DNA of 64,000 nucleotides from Heliocidaris tuberculata (lineage: Eukaryota > Echinodermata > Echinoidea > Camarodonta > Echinometridae): positions 26,971,209 to 27,035,208 of the forward strand of contig CM046842.1 of the NCBI GenBank assembly GCA_025618425.1. Reading direction: 5' to 3'. Both the position numbers and the translations under genes were made by a program. The notes beneath the pieces were generated by a model that was not told the DNA's origin, did no database searches, and saw only the letters and a list, made by a program, of their open reading frames with translations. This document shows positions 31,209-42,432 of this stretch, piece by piece. Within the stretch, counting starts at the first letter, position 1. Every line of letters begins with the position of its first letter.

Positions 31209-33913
31209 TTAAGTCACATCGAGTCTTCGAAGTTTTGTCCCCTTGTAGGTACTGGTCCCATCTGGATACGTGGATTTGATGGAAAACTGTACACATGCTG
31301 GGAGCTGCACACGTATGTGCCGCCCAAGCCATCCCCAACACCAACGAACAAATTGTCGGTAGCAGTGTATCTATACCTCCTGCAGGTAAAAGGAAAAAAA
31401 ATGAAAAAAAAAAAAAAAAGGTGTGGTTTTTAATTTGTAACAGATTGAAAGATAACCTTTTGAAACAACACTATTCAAGTTCCACCCCATGGCCCGCACA
31501 TATCAAATCAGTGTCACATCAGCATGCATGTTTCTTGCCAAGTTTAAGTTGCACTGTAAAACATGATGGAAAAGGGAAGGAGAAATGGACAACTCCCAAA
31601 ACATAATAGACCTTTACTAGTACAGTGGTGGGCTTTAATTGGGTTGTTTTGGATAAGAATAAGAAAAAAAAAACAAACAAACAAATAAATGGAATTAGAA
31701 GACATTTTACCATACATGTTCTCATATTCCTCAACACTGTATAAATCTCCAGGTCTAAGACTTACTCATCAAAAGAAACATGCATGTGCTTTAATTCAGG
31801 AAGATCTTTTTAATTCAGGATAATTTAATTCAGGACGAGGATAAGGTCTTTTTAAGAAGAAAAAAAAACTCTATAGTCGTCACTCACTCATTATTTCTCG
31901 CTCCAAAGGACTTGGCCTGCTGTCTCCAGCGTTCTGTAAACTGCTGCCAGGAAATATACAGAGTCACTTCATTTAAAATGGCAGCATCATAAGCATCTGC
32001 CGTCGTGATGCATGCAACTCGTTGTCGGTCTGCTTCACTGGCTACCACGTCTATCTCTCGACAGCAAATGCAGTCGCCTGGCTCAAACGATGGCATCACC
32101 TGGCAATGACCACAAAGGCACCTAAAATAATAGAAAAAATAATTACAGAAAGGAAAAATGTAAAATCGGTTTCAAGTTCTAAGCACATCTAGTTAGTTTA
32201 ACACTGTGTGTGGTTAGGATTAGCTTGGCACAACAAAGTAACGGCAGACCTAGTACAAGGGCTCAAGGCGCCAGCGCCAGCGGACGTATTCTCCGAATCG
32301 GTCGTATTCACCCCGCCGTTCCGAGGACTCGATCAGGTTCATGATGGTGGTGAAATAAAAAGTTCTAGGACAACAAATATACAATAGGAAATAAAATTAC
32401 GCTTCCCAGAAGGAAAAAAACAGTTGCAACCGGACCAGTTGAACCCGTTAAATTCCAACTGGTAACTCTGGAAATTGAAACATCGGTATAACTGGTCTAA
32501 CTGGTCTAGTCAAAAGTGAACTGGTCAAAAACCAGTTGGAGATTTCAACTTGTATTTTTAAGTGGTCTTGTAACTGGTATTTCCAACTGGTCTTACTGGT
32601 GCTTTCCCAACTGGTGTTTCCAACTGGTCTTACTGGTGCTTTTCCAGCTGGTATTTCCAACTGGTCTTACTGGTGCTTTTCCAACTGGTGTTTCCAACTG
32701 GTGCTTTTCAAACTGGTGTTTCCACCAACTGGTCTTACTGGTCTTACTGGTGTTTCCAACTGGTCTTACTGGTATTTTCCAGGGTCAACTAAAAACTTCC
32801 ATTTGGTTTCTTATATAGCAAGATTAGTGTAATACACTTGTGATGATGGTTAGTGAATTACTCTTTCTGTTGTTATTTGAAATATGTAATGCAAAATCAT
32901 ACATTTTTATTGTGAAATATTTTACACACATATCTAGAATAAATATTCAAACAAAGAAATAAGATTGCATTTGTATTTCACTTTAAATGTTGATTTCTCT
33001 AGAAAAAATGGCAAATATGCAAATGAGGTAAAACCAGTTGATCAACTGGCCTAACTGGTCAAAAACCAGTTGGAAATTCTAATTGAAACAAAAACTGGAA
33101 TTAAACCAGTTGACCATATCTGGAAACTCATCTTGCTTTATCGATTGACAATAATGATAACAACAACAACAACAACAACAATAATAATAATTATCATAAT
33201 AGTAATGATAATGATGATGATGATGATAATAATAATAATGATCATAATGATAATAATGATAATAATAACAGTAATGATGATGATGACAAACGTAGTAATA
33301 ATGTCTTTGTTATATCAAAAGTATCCCAGAATAAAATTGCCAGCCGGAGTTTACTCAATCATCAACTGGTTTAACTGGAAATATGGCCATTAATTGTTTA
33401 ATGGACAGTTACACCAGTTGGATCAAAAATAGTTCAACTGGTTTTACTACTTTTTTCAACTGGAATCCAATTGATATAACTGGTTTCCAGTTGATTTTAA
33501 CTGGTCCAGTTAAAAATCAACTGGACCAGTTAAAATCAACTGGAAACCAGTTAAATTTTCTTACTGGTCTAACTGGTTTTTCCTTCTGGGTTACCATTCA
33601 GTATTTTGTAGACGATTAGCATCAGGTTGTGCCGGCAAGTCATCTAAATTTTCCCCGACACCCCCGTCTTCTAAATCTTCAACCAGTGGCTCATACATCC
33701 CAAATTGGACGCCAGTTGCTTGAGGCTGATCTTGCGTCTCATCCCCATCTTCCTTCCCATTTTCATCGCTTTCTCCTGCATACACCTCCTGATCTGAATC
33801 AATTGCACTGCCTGAAGAATACTCCAACTCCCGACTCCAACTCCAATGCCCCAAATTTGTTCATATGACTCCAACTCCAACTCCAAATCACTTTCTTCTC
33901 CGTTTTCGCTCAT
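31209..33913 (-). CDS. P2X7 intracellular-domain-like gene, three exons
   Basis: Exons: 33913-33595, 32121-31888, 31379-31209. Exon 1 starts MSENGEESDLELELESYEQ, is acidic, and ends LQNTEW at donor G|GTAACC. Exon 2, after TATTTTAG, continues CLCGHCQVMPSFEPGDCICC then REID and ACITTADAYDAAIL, ending at the strong donor GA|GTGAGT; the phases agree. Exon 3, after CTGCAG, gives ERYRYTA, then in another frame YRQFVRWCWGWLGRHIRVQL and PACV, ending RRLDVT. This order (W-C-x-C-G-x-C, CC, ACITT, RYR.TA, W.WG.LG, LP.C) matches the Cys-rich cytoplasmic domain of P2X7 receptors. That domain also occurs as stand-alone proteins in many invertebrates. There is no channel part. Two breaks are seen: a frame change within the TTGGAG-rich start of exon 1, and one missing base in exon 3. 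It is therefore either a recent pseudogene or affected by sequence errors. Confidence 0.7.
32405..33590. mobile_element. ACTGG-rich inverted-repeat element inside the P2X7-like intron
   Basis: The ends are CCCAGAAGGAAAAAAACAGT and the complement of CCCAGAAGGAAAAACCAGTT. Inside, AACTGG/CCAGTT occurs dozens of times. The left arm has about 24-base tandem units (CCAACTGGTCTTACTGGTGT) and the right arm has CAACTGG in both orientations. Open frames over it (TGISNWSYWC-like) are repeat artefacts. The right end touches the first four intron bases (GTAA on the minus strand) of the P2X7-like gene. TTAC occurs at 32397-32400 and 33591-33594 and could be a target duplication, though four bases separate it from the left end. 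Confidence 0.6.
33155..33300. repeat. Trinucleotide microsatellites (AAC, ATA, GAT)
   Basis: Runs of AAC, AAT and GAT follow one another inside the ACTGG element. They encode only Ile/Met/Thr strings. Confidence 0.85.
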
Positions 33914-34214
33914 TTTCTTCGACTTGACTGACAGATTTTTTACAACAAAAACAAATTAGAACATGCGATTCCGCTATCTACTACACGTGTACACACACCC
34001 GGAAGTAGTGAAAGCCTACAACCCGTGACGTCATCTTAGAAGCGGTAGATTCGGACGATTGCGATTTGTTTTTAAAAGTGTTTTTTTTCTCAAATAAATC
34101 TACTAAGGCCCCCCAAAATTCTGAAAAAAAATATTTTTGAGTTTCTGAAGCTACAAGCTTTCTTTTGAATTAACATTGTCATTCAATCAGGTTCTACTTT
34201 AAGGGAATCATTTA
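33914..34214. other. Upstream region of the P2X7-like gene
   Basis: About 300 bases before the predicted start. No clear TATA box or other element could be assigned. Confidence 0.25.
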
Positions 34215-35160
34215 ATAAGTCTTTTTTTTAAAAACCAATCACGGTAACTGAAATTCTTGAAATAACTAAATCACTCAAGAAAAGTAATTCATGTGGATTT
34301 GATAGTGTTATTATTAATATCGTTCAGAAGATTATATATTCCGTTGAAAAACCTGTGTTATATATTCAATCTGTCCATAAGATCGGATAATATTCCAACA
34401 AACTAAAAAGTGCTAAAATTGTAATAACTTTTAATAAAGGTGACCCTCACTTTTGCAAAAAATTATACACCAATTTCTATACTTCCAAGTTTCTCAAAAA
34501 TATTAGAAAAATGTGTATATAATCGTTTTTATTTGTCTAATGTCTAATAGCATATTATTTGAGAGTCAACATTGATTTAGAGGTAATAATTCTTATAGAT
34601 TTACAGGATAAAGTTGTATCCGCAATATATATAATAATAATTTTGGGATTGGGATATTCACTGATCTTTCAAAGGCATTTGATATAGTTAATCACAATAT
34701 TTTATTATATAAATTAAAAATACTTTTTTTACTCATAGTTTAGTTATACATGGAGTTCCGCAATTTTTAGGCCCCTTATTATTTCTTAGTGATGTTAACG
34801 ATATTGTAATACCGTAAAGTAAATTTGATTTCATTACGTATGCAGACGATACTACTTCGTTCTATACTCGAGCAGACTGGAAAGATGTAAAAGAAAATAT
34901 CAACTCCGAATTATTTAACGAATCTCAATGCTTTAAAGCCAATAAATTGGTCATTAATCTAACTAAAATATGTTTTATTTCCTTTTATAACAAGCCTTTT
35001 AATGTTAGTAAAATTTGTAATGATGTAACTACAAGTATTAATTCTACACCGATATCCAAATCTATTTTTTTTTTCTCAGAGTCCAAATAGACGAAATTTT
35101 GCTTTGGGATGCACATGTTAACTATTTAAGTACCAAAAAACCCTTTTAGAACGGTCGGTT
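34215..35160 (+). pseudogene. Dead LINE reverse-transcriptase region
   Basis: Across several frames the plus strand preserves RT blocks: SLKKSNSCGFDSVIINIVQK, KLKSAKIV, then GDP followed by NYRPIS-like sequence, GIFTDLSKAFDIVNHNILLYKL, HGVPQ, GPLLFL, the catalytic YADDTTS at about 34840, and KANKLVINLTK. Stops and frame shifts are frequent (for example within VIPSSKF, where TAA appears). It belongs with the CR1/jockey-like group. The element is old and incapable of movement. Confidence 0.7.
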
Positions 35161-35224
35161 CGTTTCAGTTTCCCAACAGTCTAGAACTCATTACCTAATA
35201 TAAATATTCATTTACTAATGACAA

Positions 35225-35415
35225 TTATCATAATTTAATTCATCACATTAAGAGTTATATTTATGTTCCCATCCAATCTATATTCGTTGACATAGTTTGT
35301 ATTATTATCATTCATCACCATTATAATCATTTATTTATAAAATCATCATTTAATTCATCACATTAAGAGTTATATATTCCAATCCAATCTATATTCATAG
35401 ACATAATTGCATAAT
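35225..35415. repeat. Tandem repeat of ~125 bp, two copies
   Basis: TTTAATTCATCACATTAAGA followed by GTTATAT and CAATCTATATTC occurs at about 35235 and again at about 35350, separated by AT-rich sequence with ATCATT words. Confidence 0.6.
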
Positions 35416-35565
35416 CAACACATATATGGCATGTATCCCTTGAAGTATTATGAAATCAAATGCAATTCTACAATCACGTGGTACAGAGTCTCTATAATTA
35501 TTCATTCAAAAGACGAATTAAGTAGGGAATGAATGAGTTACCGTAGCGGTTTATGCTACATTCAC

Positions 35566-38030
35566 ACATAGGCGAGTTGGAAGTACGAGTTGCTGCGAGT
35601 TTCCGCGAGCTACAAATCGGGGGGAAAATGGCACATTTTCGAGTTTGCAACGAGTCTAAGTAGAATTAAACAGAGCACAGTACGAGTAACAACGAGCAAA
35701 CCACGAGTAGTGCCGATTAATACTCAAGTCATCCCGATCGTGACTCGAGTTTAACGGAGTGCATTAAGAATGAGATCGAGTTAATACAAGTTGTCACGGT
35801 CTTCATACGAGTAATTCCGACCATGATACGACTCAAAAAGAGCGGGAGTTCTTGAGCCATTTTCTTTAGTTGAAGGTGCTAGTACTTCTACTATTTTTTC
35901 GTCTTCTTCGTCATCATCATACACATCTATGTCGATGTCTCCGATGTTGTCATCAGAGTGATCTTCGGGAGTTTTGGTCTGCAAAATATATGAATTATCA
36001 CCGTTTTTGTTCTACAATGTAATGTAACCGTTAATGATTTCAGTTAAGTTTCTGAGCGTAAATTGAATGTGCTCATAAATTGAATGTGCTTGATACAGTA
36101 TACCCAAAACTAATGGCTTTACAAAAAAGTAATCTGTGGGTAACTTGGAAGTTATATTTATCGGATTTATGCATTAATAGAAATTACACTTTTGTCTTTT
36201 CATGAACAATCAGCATTGCTATCGTAAAAAGCAATGGTATTGTATTTTTATTTAATTCCACCAGTGACTTTAAGAGGATTACCAAAATACGATGATCTAC
36301 ACACGGATCGGCAGAATCATTATATTTTTTAAATAGTCAGTAAATACCTCTAAAATGGGACGAAATGATACAATGTAGAAAAATATAAAGATTAGTGTCT
36401 TGATAACCATCCCAACTTTTCTTCCTTTGATCCGCACGATGTGCCCTTCAAGAAAGTTGAAAGTTTTCAAGATCCACTTGTCTCTGTCAGACATATTGGC
36501 CCCTTTCCCTGACTTCGGATGAGTGAGCCTGCTGTACTGCGTCCTCATACTTTTGAGGAAATTTTCAGCTGTTCCACTAAACAGAGACAAGAATTAATGA
36601 GACTCTATGAAATGATTCGCTTGATATTCACAATAGTTGCATATAATACCACCATGACAACTTATTATGATTAACACCATCAAAATCATACTTGTAAAAT
36701 ATAATTCTCATCATCGCGGGAGGCCTGTGCTTTTTATTACTCTTTTCATTCGTGTTTGGGGCATATCACGTTAAGGGTATCAAACGGCATATACAGATAT
36801 ACAAGAAAAGGTTTTCAAATTCAGTGGTGATTATGAAGGGAAGGTATTCACGGAAAGGGTAGGAAAGTTGATTCCCCATTAAAGTTCATCTTATTTTATT
36901 TATTGAAAATAATTTGTTATGTGTTCCAAATCAGGTTTTCTTTCTTTGTCTTTTCATTCTTTTGGCTAAAAAAGTATAAGACGAATATACTGCCCTTGAA
37001 TATGGTGCCAAATACCATACAGTAAGTTTTAAAATTACGATCTATATAGGTCTGATTTGATCTTCGTATAGCATGGGGTGAATTTTTAGAAAGTGATTTT
37101 GGCAGATGATGAACAGTGCTCCATTTGACGTATCCCCCCATTTTTCATCTTCATTTAAGGTAAACATGAGCATCATCATCATCATCTTCTTAATCATCAT
37201 CTCACCACATCACTTCATACTGTTATCATCGCCTATTTGTACGTGTATCCTTATATGAATTCGTTGTTCTTTGGTTTAAAAAAAGAAACTTGCTCAGAGA
37301 GGTAAAAAAATGTCAACTAACCTTTGCACTGAGGGTTAAACTCTCTGGCCTTCCTCCATAAGTCGATTTTCCTCCATAGGCCTCTATTTTTGAAAGGCTT
37401 TAATGTCCGATTATAGAGACGTTGGTTATCTGCAAACTACTCTGCTATTCCTTTTCCTACATGCGCATCGGAAAATGAGTAGGACAGAATTTTTTTCCGA
37501 GGCTTTGATCGTTCAGACTTGTTGCGCTGTGCTGGTGCCTCTTCATGCCCGTCTGAGAGCCTAGTTTCAGGCCTGGTTTCGGGCCTTGCTCGGGACCCTA
37601 ATTTTTCCAGCGACTCCATCACTTCCTCTGAACTCTTTAGATCATTCTACTTTTCCTTCTGGGGCTCTGGTCATTCAAAGTGATCAGTTTCTTAACCCTT
37701 GGCTTCTTGCTCTTTTTCATGTGGCACTTGTTCAGTGCAGTTTTAAAACGTGCCCTTTTTTACCGCCAAATGGAAACCACGCGATCAGACTCCAGTTAAT
37801 CAAACTCGGTATTACTCGGCCTACTCTTGCAAACCTCGTGATTAGCTCACCAGAGACTCGGTGCGCTCGTGCAGAAATCTCGAATGCTCGCATTAGTCTC
37901 GCGGGAACTCGTGGATGGAAATTTACTCCGGATACTACGAGTTAAATGAAGAGTTATCGCGAGTACCCCCAAAAGTCAACTCGCCACTACTCCCGCAAAC
38001 TCGTACTTCCAACTCGCCCGTGTGACTGAT
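35566..38030. mobile_element. ACTCG-rich inverted-repeat element carrying a MADF gene
   Basis: The left end reads TCACACATAGGCGAGTTGGA then AGTACGAGTTGC. The right end is its imperfect complement (GCAAACTCGTACTTCC, AACTCGCCCGTGTGA). Both arms, several hundred bases long, are built of words such as ACTCG, CGAGT and GAGTTA in mixed orientation. Between them lies a broken MADF-domain gene on the minus strand. No transposase was recognised. It could be a DNA transposon whose second, Myb/MADF-like gene survives, as in Harbinger-like elements, or an element inserted around a host gene; this is inference. Confidence 0.5.
35800..37622 (-). pseudogene. MADF-domain gene, three exons, with a nonsense codon
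   Basis: Exon 1 (37622-37322) reads MMESLEKLGSRARPETRPET then KKILSYSFSDAHVGKGIAE, a TAG at 37437-37439, then FADNQRLYNRTLKPFKNRGL and WRKIDLWRKAREFNPQCK, ending at donor AAAG|GTTAGT. A Trp (TGG) is expected at the stop in this family. Exon 2 (36576 to about 36440), after CTGTTTAG, reads TAENFLKSMRTQYSRLTHPK and KWILKTFNFLEGHIVRIKGR. These two parts form a MADF (Myb/SANT-like) DNA-binding domain. Exon 3 (35978 to about 35800), after TTTTGCAG, is acidic: DIDIDVYDDDEEDEKIVEVL. The visible donor of exon 1 and acceptor of exon 2 are not in matching phase. It is likely a pseudogene. Confidence 0.6.
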
Positions 38031-38099
38031 TGCCGCCTCCTACCACTTCGAAGCAGTGTATAGTTGTCTCATAGCGGATGGGAGCTATCACCTACGATA

Positions 38100-38620
38100 G
38101 CATGGGCCTTAGCAACTACCTTATCTACCCTCATGCAACGAGGTTGGCGCGAGTAGAGGACGGGTATGGCGAGTGAAAATGCGTTTTGCATGAGCCTCTT
38201 CCGAGTTTCTTGTGAGCCTATTCAGAGTGCATAAGTTCAGCCTGATCACGTGATGATGCCAACCTGTCTCGCATTAAAACAATGCGCGTCGTCATCCCCT
38301 GATATATTTCTTATCTCAATCATACGGGACTCATACACAACTCGTACAAAGATCGTGATAACTCGCAGGAAGTTCGATACAAGTCGTACGTAGATCATCG
38401 TATCTGGGAACGCACTCATTGAACTCTCTACACTCTCGTAAGTCGTTTAAAATATCGTTGTAAAGTCGATGTTGGCACTCATAGAAAAGAAGTACAAATA
38501 AAAATTTCCCAAGTTTTCAGGACTTGCACACGAGTTTAAGCTCTTGTGACACTCGCTAAAACTTGCGACTACAACTTGGCTAAGTGGAAACGCTGCTTAA
38601 AGCACGCAGAGCAGTATTAT
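38100..38620. repeat. Second ACTCG-type region
   Basis: Words such as ACTCGTA, GAGTTT and ACTCGC recur (CAACTCGTACAAAGATCGTG, GACACTCGCTAAAACTTGCG). They resemble the arms of the element just upstream and may be a related element or its extension. Ends are not defined. Confidence 0.35.
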
Positions 38621-38902
38621 CTGTTTCTTATATAACACTAAAGTAATGTTTTTAAAGACTGCAATAATTCGAATTGTGTGATGTTAACAATAATAATTTT
38701 GTAAGGGGGGGGGGGGGGGCTAATGTGAAGGCCAACCTCTCTTTCGTTCCCACTCTCATTTCAACTGCATAAATACATAGTGTTTATAAAATTTTGAAAT
38801 TTGGTAGGGTTTTATTGAGAGAAATAAACGAAATTGAAGATATTCCATTAACATGCATTTGACATACATCAAATATCAAATTAAATTCCAATAATTTTCA
38901 TC
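38621..38902. other. No gene; G run
   Basis: AT-rich sequence with a run of about 14 G at 38706-38719. Confidence 0.35.
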
Positions 38903-40436
38903 CATAGGCCAGGAACCTGTCCCGAAATAGTCAACCCATTTTACATATGAGATTTGACCCCTTGAAGTTGCTAAGACCATCCTTGTCATTCACAAAAAGC
39001 TGGTCAGCTCCAACGAAGCCTCCGGGTTTGGCCCCCAGAGCCCCAGAAAGGGTCCCAAAGTCGGGTCCATTTCAAACCGTCTAACATATCCGCCAAACTT
39101 TGTCAGAAGAAAGGCGTATGACTATATATTACCAAAACACCAAAACTGACAAAATTTTCCGTCGGGATAGGTTGTCCGACCGCCCCTAAAAAATTGGGGC
39201 AAATTTTTCCCCATAAGGCCCATAGACCAAATTTGTCAGAAGGAAGAGTTATGGATGTACATTACAAAAATATAAAAACTTACAAAAATTTCCATCGGGA
39301 AGGGGGTGTAACACGCCCCTGAAAAAACCCCACCAAAGTGCCCCTAAACCCAGCTTTGCTGCCCAGAATGCTGTTGATTTAGAGAAAAAAAACATTTTTT
39401 TGGACTACAACCATAATAACTCCAAACTGTCAATTCAGCTAAAATTTACATAGTACAATCTTGAGTATTATAACTTTTCGGGGGTGCAATTTGGTGTCAA
39501 ATGATGATTTCAATAATAATTTATTAAATTGTGAAAATTGTACTGCTTTCTCAAAACTAGTCAAATGATATCGTCATGATTATGTAAACACACCCATTTG
39601 TCCCTCTGCGCCTCTTTGGCAAGGCATAATAGAGAGCTTGCAAAGTATTTGTGTAATTAACACATGAATGGTAGATTTCAGCATGGCACCCACATAGCCC
39701 AGATACTTAACAAGCTCCTCTATTATTTCTTGTCAAGCAGGTGCAGATGGACAATGGGTGTGTTTACATAATCCTGACTGTATCATTTGACTACTTTTGA
39801 AAAAGCAATACAATTTTTACAATTTAATAAATTATTATTGAAATGATCATTTGACAAAAAATTTCACCTTAAGAAAGATACAATACTCAAGATTGCACTA
39901 GGTAAATTTGACATGAATTGAATGAGATACTTTGGATTTACTAAGGTTGTAAAGCCTAAAAAGGGTTTTCTCTACATCCAGAGCATTTTGGGCAGCAAAG
40001 CTAGGTTTAGAGGCCCTTTAGTGTTTTTTTTTTTTCACGGGCGTGTTACACCCCCTTCCCGATCGAAAATTGTCAAAGTTTTTATATTTTTGTAATGTAC
40101 ACCCATAACTCTTCTTTCTGACAAAATTTGGTCCATGGGCCTTAAGGGGAAAAATTTGCCCCAATTTTTAGCGGCGGTCTGACAACCCATCAGTTTTGGT
40201 GTTTTGGTAATTATAGTCATACACCTTCCCTCTGACAAAATTTGGCGCATATGTTAGATGGGTTGAAACCGGCCAGACTTTGGGGCCCCTTTTGGGGGCT
40301 CTGGGGGCCTAACCTGGCGGCTTCGTTCGAGCTGACAAGCTTTTAGTGAACGACAAGGATAGTCTAAAGAACTTTAAGGGGTCAAATCTAATATGTAAAA
40401 TGTGTTGACTATTTCGGGACAGGCTCCCAGGCTATC
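38903..40436. mobile_element. 1.5-kb palindromic (foldback) element
   Basis: The left arm begins TAGGCCAGGAACCTGTCCCG. The right arm ends with the complement of TAGCCTGGGAGCCTGTCCCG. The arms of roughly 600-700 bases are complementary nearly to the centre (about 39650), sharing GAAATAGTCAACCCATTTTA, CTCCAACGAAGCC, CCAATTTTTAG and GGCGTGTTACACCCCCTTCC. Even the central part pairs (ATCATTTGACA.., GGGTGTGTTTACATAAT). The arms differ by numerous substitutions, so the palindrome is old. No coding content. Confidence 0.75.
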
Positions 40437-40642
40437 ACTGAACATGATGAAAATAACAATTTTTCAAGGATATACATGATTAAGTGAAACTGCATAATAT
40501 CAGAGTGGAATTAAAGTCACATATCTCATTTATCTCATTTATGAGATAAAAGAAGTATCCAAATAATTCGCACATTAACACTGACAGTAACTATTACATA
40601 ATTATATTGGCTAAGTTTAAACATCCTCATTTATATATTTAA

Positions 40643-41038
40643 GGGATTCGGTAACTTTGTGGAGGCTTGATTTAATTAATTGTTGAATTTTGATATCTGT
40701 CTGGTATAATGGTGTTCAGAAGGATGAATAAATAGCCAGGCATAGAAAGGTTTTCAAATATATAATGCTATTATTAAGATAGCTATGACTGAATAGTCCT
40801 ATTTACGAAAGCGTGTGGAGATACGCTTTAGTCTAACACCGAGTTTATGGGGGGGGGGGGGGAATAAATCTGGCATTTCCGGTCACTTGCATATGTTTAC
40901 TATTGAGAAGCACATGATGATTTTGAATTTTTTTTTTCCTGGGCTTCATTTTAACACCATATTACATACGCTGAGAGCATGTAAGGCTATATAGGCAGCT
41001 CAGATTTTATCAAGCCTCTACAAAGTTATCAAATCACT
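40643..41038. mobile_element. TTAA-flanked MITE (GGGATTCGG family), intact copy
   Basis: Ends: GGGATTCGGTAACTTTGTGG and the complement of AGTGATTTGATAACTTTGTA. TTAA lies on both sides (40639-40642, 41039-41042). Length is 396 bases, non-coding, with a G run at about 40850-40862. The same element, split by a LINE, is at 44071-47023. Confidence 0.7.
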
Positions 41039-41454
41039 TTAATTATGAATTATTTGATGATGTTGTTCCTATGCGTATAGGAATGTTGAGTTTACGATCG
41101 AAATATGATAATCGAGATTATATTATGAGAAAAAAAAATAGGTACAAAGCATCACAATATTTGCAATTGTTTAAAGCTGAGCGCGAGTAAAAAAAAAAAG
41201 GAGGAAAAAAGAAATGCAAAAGACAAAAAACATGTGGGAACATGTCATCGCAGAAATGTCCACTGAGAAGATTTTTTCTTCTTCTTCTGAGTGTAGTGCC
41301 ATTTCTATGCCCATTGCTTTTCACTATATCCTTTTCAACAAGTCAATATTCTACAATTAGAACAACAAACTAATAAATCATCATAATAAACATATACAAC
41401 AAAATCAACCTTTCCATCAAATCCGAAGCATTTTCTTTCATAATGCAAATCACT
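41039..41454. other. No gene recognised
   Basis: AT-rich sequence. The open frame on the minus strand near 41118-41324 is Phe/Leu-rich and without a domain. Confidence 0.35.
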
Positions 41455-41735
41455 AGCGTACCCAAGGGGGTGGGGATGGGGGCAGGGGGGCCAGCTGCCC
41501 CCTGATAACTTTTGATGGGAAAAATAAATATCCCCCCCTCTTTTAGACCCCTTTTTGTCAGAAAATTCTGGACCCCATAAAATATGCCCCCCCCCCCTCC
41601 CTTACCGAGTTTTTAAGGGCTGGCGAAAAAAATGACGAGAACAACAAAATACGGGTCGCCCTTCAAGCAGAATTTGACAGTGGACTAAATTCCCCCCCCC
41701 CCCCCCCTTGTAAAAAATTATGGCTAGCCACTGAT
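41455..41735. mobile_element. MITE-like repeat with G and C runs
   Basis: It starts CACTAGCGTACCCAAGGGGG and ends CTTGTAAAAAATTATGGCTAGCCACTGATG, so ACTAGCGT and GGCTAGCCACTG are related inverted ends. It has several long C runs inside (41588-41601, 41692-41708). This kind of CAGTGGCGTAGC-ended repeat is common in marine invertebrates. Non-coding. Confidence 0.45.
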
Positions 41736-41994
41736 GCAAATGTATGACAATTACACCTCTGTGTCACCGAAACAGTTTTGTGCAGAATATTAAGCAGGTG
41801 AACCGGACAAACACGCAGTAAAACATGGTAAAAGGGAAACCAAAAGCGCTTACTTTATGCTCCGTTTAGAAATTGACGACTGCGTACGATAAAGCGTCTT
41901 AATCATTCTGTGTATATAAAAACATAAACATAACTTTAAACTAATGTAACACGAACTATTAATACAATTGTGTACCATACACGAATGAATTTAC

Positions 41995-41999
41995 AGATT

Positions 42000-42030
<31 letters not shown>

Positions 42031-42250
42031 GATAAAAATAATAATGATAATGATAATAATAAGAGCTGTTTCTTATATAGCGCCTTACCATTTACAATGT
42101 AACCGACCAAAGCGCTTACAGCATCATTACCCCGGCCAATGGATTCATTTGCGATTCTGCACATTACTGTGCACATTCTCCACTCCTCAGGGGTACTGCT
42201 CGGAGATGAAATTTAAATCCCAAACAATAAATGAAGACACCCCGTAAACA
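41995..42250 (-). mobile_element. 3' tail of a LINE or SINE, minus strand
   Basis: On the minus strand the sequence reads AGCGCTTTGGTCGGTTACAT, then GGCGCTATATAAGAAACAGC and an (ATT/ATC)n tail. GCGCTATATAA followed by ATT repeats is the usual 3' end of a group of CR1-like elements; the same signature is seen on the plus strand at 52560-52610. An (AT)n run lies at 42002-42031. Confidence 0.5.
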
Positions 42251-42287
42251 AGTTAGAAGTACATGTACTAATTTTCGCCCTTAGGGC

Positions 42288-42340
42288 TTTATCCACACAC
42301 ACACACACACGCGCGCGCGCACACACGCGCACACACCCAT

Positions 42341-42373
<33 letters not shown>

Positions 42374-42374
42374 G

Positions 42375-42417
<43 letters not shown>

Positions 42418-42432
42418 CATACACACGCACAC
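42288..42432. repeat. (CA)n and (TA)n microsatellites
   Basis: ACACAC and GCGCGC runs are followed by two TATATA runs and further ACAC. The open frame on the minus strand over it (Ile/Tyr/Cys/Val repeats) is an artefact. Confidence 0.95.

Noticed and set aside
31249..31385. Plus-strand open stretch bounded by AG and GT (TGPIWIRGFDGKLYTCWEL)
   Set aside because: The opposite strand encodes the third exon of the P2X7-like gene with conserved motifs; the plus reading is its shadow.
32516..32832. Two ~100-codon frames with repeated NWSYWC-like peptides
   Set aside because: They follow the ACTGG tandem units of a mobile element inside an intron.
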